The position numbers and the translations under genes were made by a program. Of a stretch of 64,000 bases of DNA, positions 42,441 through 52,000 are shown in pieces. How positions within the stretch are numbered: the first letter of the stretch is position 1; every line of letters begins with the position of its first letter. The stretch is from Rhizobium jaguaris (lineage in GTDB: Bacteria; Pseudomonadota; Alphaproteobacteria; Rhizobiales; Rhizobiaceae): NCBI RefSeq assembly GCF_003627755.1, contig NZ_CP032694.1, forward strand, positions 735,501 through 799,500, in the 5' to 3' direction. The notes beneath the pieces were generated by a model that saw nothing but the letters and a program-made list of their open reading frames with translations, did not search any database and had not been told where the DNA came from.

Positions 42441-44951
42441 GTGGACAAGATCGATTCAGAGCGCCGCATCGCCTTGCCTGCCCCTTTCGTCCGCTGGTTC
42501 GCGGAAAAGGGGTGGCAGCCGCGTGCCCATCAGCTCGAATTATTGGCCCGCGCCGAGGCTGGCGAGAACACGTTGCTGATCGCGCCGACCGGGGCAGGCA
42601 AGACCTTGGCTGGCTTCCTGCCCTCGCTCACCGATCTGACCCGCCGCGGTAAAATCCCGCCGGGCTCGGCCTTCACCGGCATCCACACGCTTTACATCTC
42701 GCCGCTAAAGGCGCTGGCTGTCGATATCGAGCGCAATCTGACGAAGCCGGTTACGGAAATGGGACTACCGGTCTCTGTCGAAAACCGCACAGGCGACACA
42801 CCAAGCGGTAAGCGGCAGCGCCAAAAACTCAACCCGCCGGACATCCTGCTGACGACGCCGGAACAGGTGGCGCTGCTGCTCGCCAATCGCGAGGCGGAGC
42901 GTTTCTTCAAGGACTTGAAATACATCGTCCTCGACGAGCTGCATTCCCTTGTGACGTCGAAGCGCGGCCATATGCTTTCGCTCGGCCTTGCGCGTCTTCG
43001 CAAGCTTGCGCCCAATCTGCAAACCATCGGCCTGTCGGCGACGGTTGCCGAGCCGATGGACCTGCAGAAATGGCTGGTGGGACAGGAGGAGGGGGCGGAG
43101 CGGCATGCCGGTCTGGTGATGGTCGACGGCGGCGCCAAGCCCGATATTTCGATCCTCAGGACCGAGGAACACATCCCCTGGTCCGGCCACTCCGCCAAAT
43201 ATGCCATCCCGGACATCTATCGCGAGCTGAAGGAGCATCGGACGACGCTTCTCTTCGTCAACACCCGCTCGCAGGCAGAAATGCTGTTTCAGGAGCTGTG
43301 GTCGGCCAACGAAGACAATCTGCCGATCGCGCTCCATCACGGCTCGCTCGATGTCGGCCAGCGCCGCAGGGTCGAAGCCGCCATGGCGGCCAACAGGCTC
43401 CGCGCGGTCGTCGCCACCTCGACGCTCGATCTCGGCATAGACTGGGGCGATGTCGATCTGGTCATCCATGTCGGCGCACCGAAAGGCGCATCGCGCCTTG
43501 CCCAGCGCATCGGCCGTGCCAATCACCGCATGGACGAGCCGTCAAAGGCGATCCTCGTGCCGGCCAACCGTTTCGAAGTGATGGAATGCCAGGCGGCACT
43601 CGACGCCAACTATGTTGGCGCGCAGGATACGCCGCCGGTCGGCGCCGGCGCGCTCGATGTCCTTGCCCAACATATCCTCGGCATGGCCTGTGCCGAACCT
43701 TTCGACATGCTGGAGCTTTACGACGAGGTCCGGAGTGCTTCGCCCTATGCGGATCTGCCCTGGGAGACGTTCGAGCGCATCGTCGATTTCGTCGCCACCG
43801 GCGGCTATGCCCTGCGCACCTATGAGCGTTATGCCCGCATTCGCAAGACACCGGAGGGTCGCTGGCGTGTTTCCAATCCGCAGGTGGCGCAGCAATATCG
43901 CCTGAATCTCGGCACCATCGTAGAAGAGGCAATGCTGAACATCCGGCTGGTGAAGCGCAATGCGCTGGGGTCGCTCGGCCGCGGCGGCGCGCCCCTCGGC
44001 AAGGTCGAGGAGTATTTTCTCGAACAGCTTTCCCCCGGGGATACGTTTCTCTTCTCCGGCAAGGTTCTGCGTTTCGAAGGCGTCCGCGAGAATGAATGCC
44101 TGGCTTCGCAGGCCTTTTCCATGGATCCGAAAATTCCCTCTTATGCCGGCGGCAAATTTCCGCTATCCACCTATCTCGCCGACCAGGTGCGCACGATGAT
44201 CGCCGATCCCGATCGCCGGCATCGTTTGCCGGATCAGGTGCGCGACTGGCTCGAGCTGCAGAAGGACAGGTCGCTGCTTCCGAAGCGCGACGAGTTTCTG
44301 ATCGAAACCTTTCCGCGCGGCAACCGCGCCTACATGGTGGCCTATCCCTTCGAAGGGCGGCTGGCGCACCAGACGCTCGGCATGTTGCTGACGCGGCGGC
44401 TGGAGCGCGCGGGAGCCAAGCCCATGGGCTTCGTCGCGACCGATTATTCGCTTGGCATATGGGGATTGGAAGATATGGGGCTGATGATCGCCAACGGCCG
44501 TCTCAGCCTTGCAGATCTCTTCGACGAGGACATGCTCGGCGACGATCTCGAAGCGTGGCTCGATGAATCCTTCCTCTTGAAACGCACATTCCGCAATTGC
44601 GCCGTCATCGCCGGGTTGATCGAGCGCCGCCATCCCGGCAAGGAAAAGACCGGCCGGCAGGTGACGGTGTCGGCCGATCTGATCTATGACGTCCTGCGCA
44701 GCCACGAGCCTGACCATATCCTGATGCAGGCGACCCGGCAGGATGCGGCAACGGGGCTTTTGGACATTGGCCGTCTTGGAGATATGCTGAAGCGAATCAA
44801 GGGTCATATTACCCACCGGGCGCTGGATCACATCTCGCCGCTCGCCGTGCCGGTGATGCTGGAAATCGGCAAGGTGCCGGTGCCGGGCGAGGCTCATGAC
44901 GTGGTGCTGGCGGAAGCAGCTGACGATCTGATCCGCGAGGCCATGGAATAA
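42441..44951 (+). CDS. Ligase-associated DEXH-box helicase (Lhr-type)
   Basis: 836 residues from a GTG start. The superfamily 2 core has motif I LLIAPTGAGKT, motif II VLDELHSLV, motif III GLSATVAEP, and in the second RecA domain TLLFVNTRSQAEMLF, ATSTLDLGIDWGDVDLVIHVG and QRIGRANHR. The last 400 residues carry the winged-helix and Lhr-core domains. In many bacteria this helicase is grouped with an ATP-dependent ligase, an exonuclease and PdeM in a DNA repair set; here only PdeM is adjacent, 42 bases downstream. A canonical ribosome site is not visible. Confidence 0.9.
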   Translation: MDKIDSERRIALPAPFVRWFAEKGWQPRAHQLELLARAEAGENTLLIAPTGAGKTLAGFLPSLTDLTRRGKIPPGSAFTGIHTLYISPLKALAVDIERNLTKPVTEMGLPVSVENRTGDTPSGKRQRQKLNPPDILLTTPEQVALLLANREAERFFKDLKYIVLDELHSLVTSKRGHMLSLGLARLRKLAPNLQTIGLSATVAEPMDLQKWLVGQEEGAERHAGLVMVDGGAKPDISILRTEEHIPWSGHSAKYAIPDIYRELKEHRTTLLFVNTRSQAEMLFQELWSANEDNLPIALHHGSLDVGQRRRVEAAMAANRLRAVVATSTLDLGIDWGDVDLVIHVGAPKGASRLAQRIGRANHRMDEPSKAILVPANRFEVMECQAALDANYVGAQDTPPVGAGALDVLAQHILGMACAEPFDMLELYDEVRSASPYADLPWETFERIVDFVATGGYALRTYERYARIRKTPEGRWRVSNPQVAQQYRLNLGTIVEEAMLNIRLVKRNALGSLGRGGAPLGKVEEYFLEQLSPGDTFLFSGKVLRFEGVRENECLASQAFSMDPKIPSYAGGKFPLSTYLADQVRTMIADPDRRHRLPDQVRDWLELQKDRSLLPKRDEFLIETFPRGNRAYMVAYPFEGRLAHQTLGMLLTRRLERAGAKPMGFVATDYSLGIWGLEDMGLMIANGRLSLADLFDEDMLGDDLEAWLDESFLLKRTFRNCAVIAGLIERRHPGKEKTGRQVTVSADLIYDVLRSHEPDHILMQATRQDAATGLLDIGRLGDMLKRIKGHITHRALDHISPLAVPVMLEIGKVPVPGEAHDVVLAEAADDLIREAME

Positions 44952-44993
44952 GGCATGTAAGATCATGCCAAACAATGAAGGCAGACGAGCTTG

Positions 44994-45734
44994 ATGAACC
45001 GCCTGGCGCTTGCGCGAGAGATGAACGGCCAATTCAGGAACGGTTTGACGCCCGCATCGGGCGTCGAGACCGCCGTTCACGGCATTGCCGCCGTCTGCGA
45101 TCCGCTGGGCGCGCTTTATCTGCCGGACGCCAGGATTCTCGTCGTTTCGGATCTGCATCTGGAAAAGGGCGCAGCCTTCGCACGCCGCGGCATGCTACTG
45201 CCGCCTTACGATACGCTGGCGACGCTGACTGTGCTTGCCGCGGTCATTTCCCGCTACGATCCGAAACTTGTGGTCTCGCTTGGCGACAATTTCCACGACC
45301 GTGTTGGCTCGGAATACCTGCCGGAGGAATTCCGCGGCCTGATCGTCAACATGGCGCGCGGCCGCGAATGGATATGGATCAACGGCAATCACGATCCGGA
45401 TGGCACGGTCGATCTGCCCGGTCGCTCCGTCGATGAGATGCATTATGGTGGATTGACCTTCCGCCACGAACCGAAGGGCGGCAGGCAGGCCGGCGAGGTC
45501 GCCGGCCACCTGCATCCCTCCGCCACTGTCCGCCGTCGCGATAAGTCCGTTCGCCGCCCGTGCTTCGCCACCGACGGCGCTCGACTGCTGATGCCCGCTT
45601 TCGGTATCATGACCGGCGGGCTCGACCTGCGACACAAGGCCATGGCCGGATTGTTCGACCACGAAAGTCTCATCGCCCATGTGCTCGGGCGTGACCGCAT
45701 CTATTCGGTGCGCTTCGGCAATCTCTCGGCCTAA
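44994..45734 (+). CDS. pdeM: Ligase-associated DNA damage response phosphoesterase PdeM
   Basis: 246 residues from ATG 44994. Calcineurin-like metallophosphoesterase with the metal ligands in VVSDLHLEKG, SLGDNFHD, INGNHD and GHLHPS, all intact. Known family members act as endonucleases or phosphodiesterases with the Lhr-type helicase. Follows the helicase gene by 42 bases and is probably co-transcribed. Its stop overlaps the convergent DHFR-like gene by four bases. Confidence 0.9.
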   Translation: MNRLALAREMNGQFRNGLTPASGVETAVHGIAAVCDPLGALYLPDARILVVSDLHLEKGAAFARRGMLLPPYDTLATLTVLAAVISRYDPKLVVSLGDNFHDRVGSEYLPEEFRGLIVNMARGREWIWINGNHDPDGTVDLPGRSVDEMHYGGLTFRHEPKGGRQAGEVAGHLHPSATVRRRDKSVRRPCFATDGARLLMPAFGIMTGGLDLRHKAMAGLFDHESLIAHVLGRDRIYSVRFGNLSA

Positions 45735-46291
45735 GCGGCCTTTGCGGGCTCGTAGCGCAGAATTACCGCGCCGGTCTTCAGAGGCGTGGATTCGAGCAGC
45801 TTCATCGGAATCTGTTCCGCCGCCGGCTTGAAATGCGGGTTGCCGCAGCCGAGGACAACCGGGACGAGGCAGATGCGGATTTCATCCACCAATCCCGCTT
45901 TCAGCAGCGTATCCGCCACCTCGGCGCTACCGAAGACGAAAATGGTCTTGCCCGGCTCTTCCTTCAGTTTCTCAGCCTCGGCGACGATGTCGCGAACGAT
46001 GCGTGTATTGTTCCACTCCGCCTTGTCCATCGTCCGTGAGGCGGCGACCTTGGCGATGCCGTTCATATAGGCGGCGATCTCGGGCGCTTCCGTCGCGGTC
46101 GGCCAGTAGGCGGCCATGCCTTCATAGGTCTTGCGGCCGAAGATCAGCAGATCGCCCTCCTGGCCGAGTTCGGTCGCATAACGCTCCAGCTCGTCGCCCC
46201 AGGCGAGCATGTGGAAGTCCAGGTCCCAGGGTTTCGTTCCCTCGAAATAGCCATCGAGCGTCATGAGATTCCAGACAACAAGCTTTCTCAT
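45731..46291 (-). CDS. Dihydrofolate reductase-like (RibD C-terminal family) protein
   Basis: 186 residues from MRKLVVWNLMTLDGYFEG (ATG at 46291). The fold and motifs (LLIFGRKTYEGMAAYW, ASRTMDKAEW, IFVFGSAEVADTLL, EIRICLVPVVLG) fit the YwjB/RibD-C group of NADPH-dependent reductase-like proteins; true folate reduction is unlikely to be its job. Divergent from an HxlR regulator gene, which probably controls it. Convergent with pdeM, with four shared bases. Confidence 0.9.
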   Translation of the reverse strand: MRKLVVWNLMTLDGYFEGTKPWDLDFHMLAWGDELERYATELGQEGDLLIFGRKTYEGMAAYWPTATEAPEIAAYMNGIAKVAASRTMDKAEWNNTRIVRDIVAEAEKLKEEPGKTIFVFGSAEVADTLLKAGLVDEIRICLVPVVLGCGNPHFKPAAEQIPMKLLESTPLKTGAVILRYEPAKAA

Positions 46292-46325
46292 CGGTCTCCT
46301 CCTTAGCGACAACCGTATCATAATC

Positions 46326-46361
46326 AAAACTAGTTGCTAAAAGCAAGCAGTTGAAAACTAG
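46326..46361. promoter_or_regulatory. Candidate HxlR operator: direct repeats AAAACTAG
   Basis: AAAACTAG at 46326-46333 and again at 46354-46361, starts 28 bases apart, in the 111-base divergent region between the DHFR-like and HxlR genes. GCTAAAAGC lies between them. HxlR proteins bind repeats in such divergent promoters; the exact operator is inferred. Confidence 0.45.
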
Positions 46362-46402
46362 CGAGACTGGTGGCAAAATGCAAGCGGTTTTTGGAGATCC
46401 TT

Positions 46403-46906
46403 ATGGACGCGCTTAATCGCTCCGGCTGCCCGATCAATCTCACCCTGGAAATCCTGGGTGACCGCTGGAGCCTGATCATCATCAGGGACATCATGTTCGG
46501 TAATCGCCGGCATTTTCGCGAGCTCTTGCAGAACTCGGAGGAGGGTATTGCCTCCAATATTCTTGCCGACCGGCTGAAGCGGTTGGTCGAGCGTGGGCTT
46601 TTGACCCGCGACGACGATCCGACCCACAAGCAGAAAGCCGTCTACAGCCTCACCGAAATGGCGATCGACCTCGTGCCGCTCTTTGCCCACATGGGCGCTT
46701 GGGGCCGCAAGCATCTGCCGGTCTCGGAAGAACTTTCGATCCGCGCAGAATTACTGGAAGACGGCGGGCCGAAGCTCTGGGAGGATTTCATGGACGAGCT
46801 GAGGGCGAAGCATCTGGGCAAGCAGTTGCCGCCGGATACGCCCTCGGTGCTCGGTCGGCTGACCCAAGCCTATCTGGATGTGGTGGAGCGGAAGAGGAGC
46901 GCCTAA
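46403..46906 (+). CDS. HxlR family transcriptional regulator
   Basis: 167 residues from ATG 46403 (GGAG six bases upstream); a GTG at 46370 would add 11 residues. The DUF24/HxlR winged helix is clear: CPINLTLEILGDRWSLIIIRDI, FRELLQNSEEGIASNILADRLKRLVERGLL, and the wing TDPTHKQKAVYSLTE-like stretch. The usual N-terminal Cys of the family is present (RSGCPI). It probably represses or activates the divergent DHFR-like gene. HxlR proteins often sense reactive electrophiles through Cys; that is family knowledge only. Confidence 0.92.
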   Translation: MDALNRSGCPINLTLEILGDRWSLIIIRDIMFGNRRHFRELLQNSEEGIASNILADRLKRLVERGLLTRDDDPTHKQKAVYSLTEMAIDLVPLFAHMGAWGRKHLPVSEELSIRAELLEDGGPKLWEDFMDELRAKHLGKQLPPDTPSVLGRLTQAYLDVVERKRSA

Positions 46907-47716
46907 TCAGCTCTTCCGGAACACGAAGCTTGCCGTCCATCCCGTAATCAGCGCCAGAAGCACCGAAAACGCGCCGTAAGTAATCGGCCGCTCATGCGCG
47001 GCATCAGTGATGGTTTGTTCGATGCCAGTTTTGATGACGCGCAGCGGCAGGGATCTTTCGGTGACGAATTTGCCGCTCTTGAAAAGGTAGGCGCGCACTG
47101 TATGCACGCCGTTCGGCACGTCGGCCGGAAGCCTGAGTGTCGCCCGGAACAGGCTGGAACTGACGAAGCGCACGCCGGCCGGATCGCTTTCGTAGAGGCC
47201 GCGGACCCTCTGCAGCCGCCGGAAGGCCTCTCGGAATTCCGGCACATCGGCGCCGCTGCCGACGAAACCGACCGGCGTCAACTGAATATGGTCCATGCCG
47301 ATGCCGCGGTCGTTCAGCTCGAGCGGTGCGGTAATGTAGTCGACGGCACGTGTGCTCGACAGCGAATAGGCCTGCGGCACATGCTCGAAGGTCATCGAGC
47401 GGGTGTTGACCCAGATGCCGAAGACACGTTCCTTTTTGCGCACGGTGGCATTTTGGCGCGGTCCCTCCAGCACGACAACGACGTCGTACTGGCCGATCGC
47501 CAGAAGCAGTTGGTCGGTATTGGAAAGTGCGCCGAAGATCGTCAGGTCGGCGCCGGCGAAATCGGAGGTGATGGCGATCTCGCTGGTCGAGGTGCCGATC
47601 TCCATCGTCTCGCGCGCCGTTGTGGACGTGGTCGGCTGATCCAACAGCACCTGCGCCTCGGCGCTCAATGGAGCAAGCAGAAGACTGGCCGTGAGAAGCA
47701 GGCTCACATGTCTCAT
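46907..47716 (-). CDS. TIGR02186 family periplasmic/membrane protein
   Basis: 269 residues with a signal peptide (about 1-22, ending SAEAQ), a periplasmic beta-rich body (ITSDFAGADLTIFGAL, YDVVVVLEGPRQNATVRKK), and a C-terminal membrane segment (about 245-264) before a short basic tail. The family is found next to TauE/SafE permeases in alphaproteobacteria. Here the start overlaps the TauE stop by four bases, which supports a joint role in sulfur-compound or anion export. Convergent with HxlR, with adjoining stops. Confidence 0.87.
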   Translation of the reverse strand: MRHVSLLLTASLLLAPLSAEAQVLLDQPTTSTTARETMEIGTSTSEIAITSDFAGADLTIFGALSNTDQLLLAIGQYDVVVVLEGPRQNATVRKKERVFGIWVNTRSMTFEHVPQAYSLSSTRAVDYITAPLELNDRGIGMDHIQLTPVGFVGSGADVPEFREAFRRLQRVRGLYESDPAGVRFVSSSLFRATLRLPADVPNGVHTVRAYLFKSGKFVTERSLPLRVIKTGIEQTITDAAHERPITYGAFSVLLALITGWTASFVFRKS

Positions 47717-48639
47717 CGGCCCGCTCCTTCGAGCACGATGGAATAGATGTCAGCCGGCGTGACCACCAGTGCGACCGCGAGGCGCAGGCCGACGGCAAGC
47801 ACCAGGAGGCCAAGCAGGGCGCGAAGTTGTTCGCCGCGCAGCTTCTGGCCGACCCGAACGCCATATTGCGCGCCGATGACGCCCGCCACCATCAGCAAAA
47901 ACGCCAGCACGATATCGACGGAATAGTTGGTTGCCGCCTGGATGACCGTTGTGTAGGCGGTGACGAAGATGATCTGGAACAGCGAAGTGCCGACAACGAC
48001 ATTGGTCGGGATGCGAAGGAGATAGATCATAGCCGGCACCATGATAAAGCCGCCGCCGACACCCATGACCGATGTCAGGATGCCGATGCCGAAGCCGAGG
48101 CCGAACACAGGAATGACGCTCAGATAGATCTTCGATTTCTTGAAGCGCATCTTCAGCGGCAGCCGGTGCACCCAACTGTGATGGCCTGGCTTGCGCGGCG
48201 CGGCTGGCTCATTGCGGGCGGCGCGGCGCATCGCACTCAGGCTCTCCCATAGCATCAACCCGCCGATCGTGCCGAGAAAGATGACGTAGAGCAGTGAGAT
48301 GAAGAGATCGAGCTGACCGATGCGCCTGAGCAGCGAGAAGATCCAGATACCGATGGTGGCACCGATAAGGCCGCCGATCGTCAGCACCGCTCCGAGCTTC
48401 ATATCCAGCGTGCCGCGACGGAAATGCGTAATGGCGCCCGAGATCGACGAGGCAACAACCTGATTGGCGCCGGTGGCAACAGCGACGACAGGCGGGATAT
48501 TGTAGAAGATCAGGAGGGGCGTGATCAGAAAGCCGCCGCCGACGCCGAACATGCCGGAGAGAAACCCGACGGCTGCGCCCATGCCGAGAATAATGAAGAT
48601 ATTCACCGACAGTTCTGCGATCGGCAGATAGATCGTCAC
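47713..48639 (-). CDS. TauE/SafE family sulfite/organosulfonate exporter
   Basis: 308 residues from a GTG at 48639 (TIYLPIAELSVNIF follows; the longer frame to 48672 is less likely). Eight or so hydrophobic segments. The duplicated TauE signature is clear: FLSGMFGVGGGFLITPLLIF in the first half and GILTSVMGVGGGFIMVPAMI in the second. An export role for sulfite or a sulfonate is known for some members; the substrate here is uncertain. First gene of a two-gene unit with the TIGR02186 gene. Confidence 0.9.
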   Translation of the reverse strand: MTIYLPIAELSVNIFIILGMGAAVGFLSGMFGVGGGFLITPLLIFYNIPPVVAVATGANQVVASSISGAITHFRRGTLDMKLGAVLTIGGLIGATIGIWIFSLLRRIGQLDLFISLLYVIFLGTIGGLMLWESLSAMRRAARNEPAAPRKPGHHSWVHRLPLKMRFKKSKIYLSVIPVFGLGFGIGILTSVMGVGGGFIMVPAMIYLLRIPTNVVVGTSLFQIIFVTAYTTVIQAATNYSVDIVLAFLLMVAGVIGAQYGVRVGQKLRGEQLRALLGLLVLAVGLRLAVALVVTPADIYSIVLEGAGR

Positions 48640-49032
48640 GGTATGATCCCAGTTGCGGGTATCCGAACGCAAACGACCGGATACCCGTGAACAATTTCCC
48701 CTTTAAACAGACGATTCTAATCTGAAATGATTGCCAGAGCCTTAGGAAAAAGCATGGCGCCTTTCAGCTATCGGCGTCTTCATTCCAATCTAACGCGGTA
48801 TTTTCCGCGATTGTGTGACGATTTTTGTCGCATAGCAAAGCTGGAGCGAGGCCGGAGCTTGCCGTTAGTGGAGGCGATCAAACATGCCAACGGCTTGATC
48901 ATGCCATCGGCGGCAGCCGAGGGAAGGCATAAAAAGAAAACGGGCCTTCGGCCGCGAGACGCGGTTCGAGATCGCGCATCGCATCGGCAGCCGGTTCGAG
49001 GGCCTCATCCCGATCGGAAATGAAACCTCGGC
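48640..49032. other. Intergenic region between the tauE-like and podJ genes
   Basis: 393 bases. The side near the podJ stop holds a terminator (48931-48955). The side near TauE must contain its promoter, which I cannot place with confidence. Short open frames here do not look coding. Confidence 0.4.
48931..48955 (-). terminator. Intrinsic terminator downstream of podJ
   Basis: On the minus strand GGCC-GAA-GGCC followed by CG and TTTTCTTTTT. The stem is short but GC-only and the T-run is good. It lies about 80 bases past the podJ stop. Confidence 0.65.
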
Positions 49033-52000
49033 TTATTTGTTGCGGGCAAGAAGTTCCTTGACGACCCGATCGGTCACCCGGCCGTCCTGCGGCAGGCCAA
49101 CCGATTTCTGGAAGCTCTTCAGCGCAGCGACGGTCTTCTCGCCCATATTGCCATCCGGCGTACCGGCGTCGAAGCCGTTGTTGTTGAGGATCGCCTGGAT
49201 GTTGCGGATCGCTTTCTTCATGTCGATCGAAGCGGTATTGACGCCTTTGCCAGTCGTCCATTCCTCGGGGATGGTGGTGCCGTTCGCCTTGGCGTCCAGC
49301 GGCTGTACCTTCCAGAGATCGACCTTGGCGCGGGCACTCTCGAGCTCATCTTGCTTCATGGCGTTCGCTACTTCGTCGCGCTTCTGCGCGGCGTCCTTGT
49401 CGCCGCCCTTGGCGGCGATCGCGAACCATTTGTAGGACTCCTGCAGGTCCTGCTTCACGCCGTTGCCGCGCGCATAAAGGATGGCGAGGTTGAACTGGCT
49501 GTCGGACACGCCGAGATTGGCCGCCTTGATGAACCAGTTCGCCGCCGTCGGATAGTCCTGCGAACCGGCCGCACCGGAAGCGTAGAGAACAGCGAGGTTG
49601 TGCATGGCGCTGGCGTTGCCCTGATTGGCGGACTGCTCGTAATATTCTTTGGCCTTGGCGAGATCGCGGTCGAGGCCATTGCCCTTCTCGTACATGCTGG
49701 CGAGCCGGTACTGAGCCGGTGCGAACCCCTTGTCGGCGGAAAGCTGATACCAGCTTGCTGCCTGCTTGAGGTCGGCGGTGACGCCGCGGCCGTCCGTGTA
49801 GCGCGCACCGATTTCGAACAGAGCGACGGGGTCGCCGGACTTGGCGGCGGCAACGAGCGTCGGCGGCTGAATGCCGTCCGGCACGGTGAACGCGACGGCC
49901 GGCGCCGATGCCGGCGTGGCAGCGGGTGCCGCAGTTGTCGTGGTATTGGCGGGTACGAAGGCGGCCGTTTGCTGAACGGGCGCGGCGCTGCCGGTTGGCG
50001 TCAGCGTTTCGCTGGCCTGATTGCCGTCAAGGGGTGCCGCGGTCGTCAGATGATCGTTCGTCGGCGCGACAGCCGGATTGGCGGGCGCGGGAGAGGGTTG
50101 CGCAGCTTCCCCCGTATCGGCGATCGAGGCTTCTGTCGTCGCTGCCTGGCTGGCTGGCGCATTCGTTGCCGCCTGAACCTTCGGTGCCGGCGTCTGGGCT
50201 GCATTGGCGGCGGTGCCGCTTGTCGCGGCACTGTCGGCGGCCGAGCTCAGCACTGAGATTTCGGCCGGCGGTGGCGCCTTCTGGCCCCGTGTCAGCGTAT
50301 TGACCAGGGGAAAGGCCATGATTGCGAGCAGAGCTGCGCCGACAGCGAGCAGAATCGGCCGGCGGAAGCGCAAGAATGCGCCGCGTTTTTTCTCACCGTT
50401 CTTGGCCGCAGGAGTCGAGCGCTGCGTCTGGTCCACTTCCATCGCGGCCGCCTGTGCGGCTCGCCGCGCGGCCGCGATATAGTCGGCGCGCTCGTTTTCG
50501 TTCGGCTGTTTGACCGTGCCGTTGCGCGCGGCATTCTGGCTAGCGCGCACACGCTCCAGGATCTTCTTGATATCCGGTGCCCCGGAACCCGGCTCGAGCA
50601 GCTCATTCGCCTCCTCGGCAGGCATCAAGTCGACTGGATCGATCGACGGCGCCTGCTCGATGACAGGCCGATCGGGCAGGAAAATCGGTTCGGCCTTCTC
50701 GGGCATGAAGAAACGTCTGCCGAGGCTGGCGAGCAGGCTGGTCTTCGCCCCATCCTTCTTCGCTGCGGCCTTGATCTCCGCCTTGGTGACGGCATCGACC
50801 GCCTGCGCGACGGCGGCTTCCGGCGATGCCGCGGATTCGGCGGGCGCGACGGTGCGAATGATCGGCCCGGCCTTGTGCGGCGCGGCCAAAGGCGGTTTCA
50901 CCGGCGACGTGTCGGCAGGAGCGAAAACATCGCTCTCGAACTTGGCGGCAGGCATGGTGGGCGCCGTTTGGCGATGTTCCATATGGTCCAGCCGGTCGGC
51001 GATCTGCAGCAGCGTGTCGTGCAAGGCCTCGAACGTGCGGTGGGTTCGCTCGTCGCTGCTGCGGCTGAGGTCTTCGAGGTGGCGAAGATCTTCGGCAAGG
51101 GCGGTCATTGCCGACATATCGGCGGCAGGCACACCATGACCAAGCACGCCTTCGCGCGAGTAGGCTTCGACGACGGCTTCCGCCGCGTGCCGGGCCGCTT
51201 CGATGATATACTCGTCATTGGTCGCCATGTAATCTTCGATCGCGCTCATGCGACGGTCGAGATCGGCGGGAATGTGGTCGGCGGCCGCCCGCGGCTCGCT
51301 CATCAGCAGTGTCGAGAGATGAGCGATCTGTTCTTCGAGATGGCGCAGCGCCTGCGTGTCGGACGGCGGTGCGGCAGTGCTCGCCTCCAGCCGCGCGGCG
51401 ATATCGGAAAGTCGGCCCTCCAGCCGGCGGACCGCACCATCATCGATGTTTGCGACCGGATGCGGCGGATGGAAATCCATCTCGTCGATGCGCCGCGCCA
51501 GATAGTCCAGCCGTTCGGTGAGCACCTGGTCGACCGAGCCGTGTTCGAGCGCATCGATCTTGCGGGAAATATCGGCGAGGTGACTGACAAGTTCCGGCTG
51601 CGGTGCGGCCTTCTGCGAGCGTTCCATCAGATAGGAAAGCTGATCAAGGCGCTCTTCCAGACGGGCGGCGGCCTTGGCATTGCCTAGTTCGTCGATGCGC
51701 ATAGTCAGCGCTTCAAGGCGTCCGGAAAGATCGTCTGCCGGCTGGCGCCGGGCCGCGTCGCGGCTCATCATGTCGATCTGGTCGGCAAGGCCGCTGATGC
51801 GGCCTTCGAGCCGCTGCATGGCCTGATCCTGCGGCTGAATCATGCCGCCGAGGCTTTCCATGGCGCTGGCGATCGACAGCAGCTTGTTTTCCAGCGCATG
51901 CACGGTGGGGCTGTCGCTCATGCTGCCCAGATGCTGCTTGATATCGTCGAGGCGATAGGCAAGCGACACCAGCTCATCCTGGAGACCAGCCGTGTCGATC

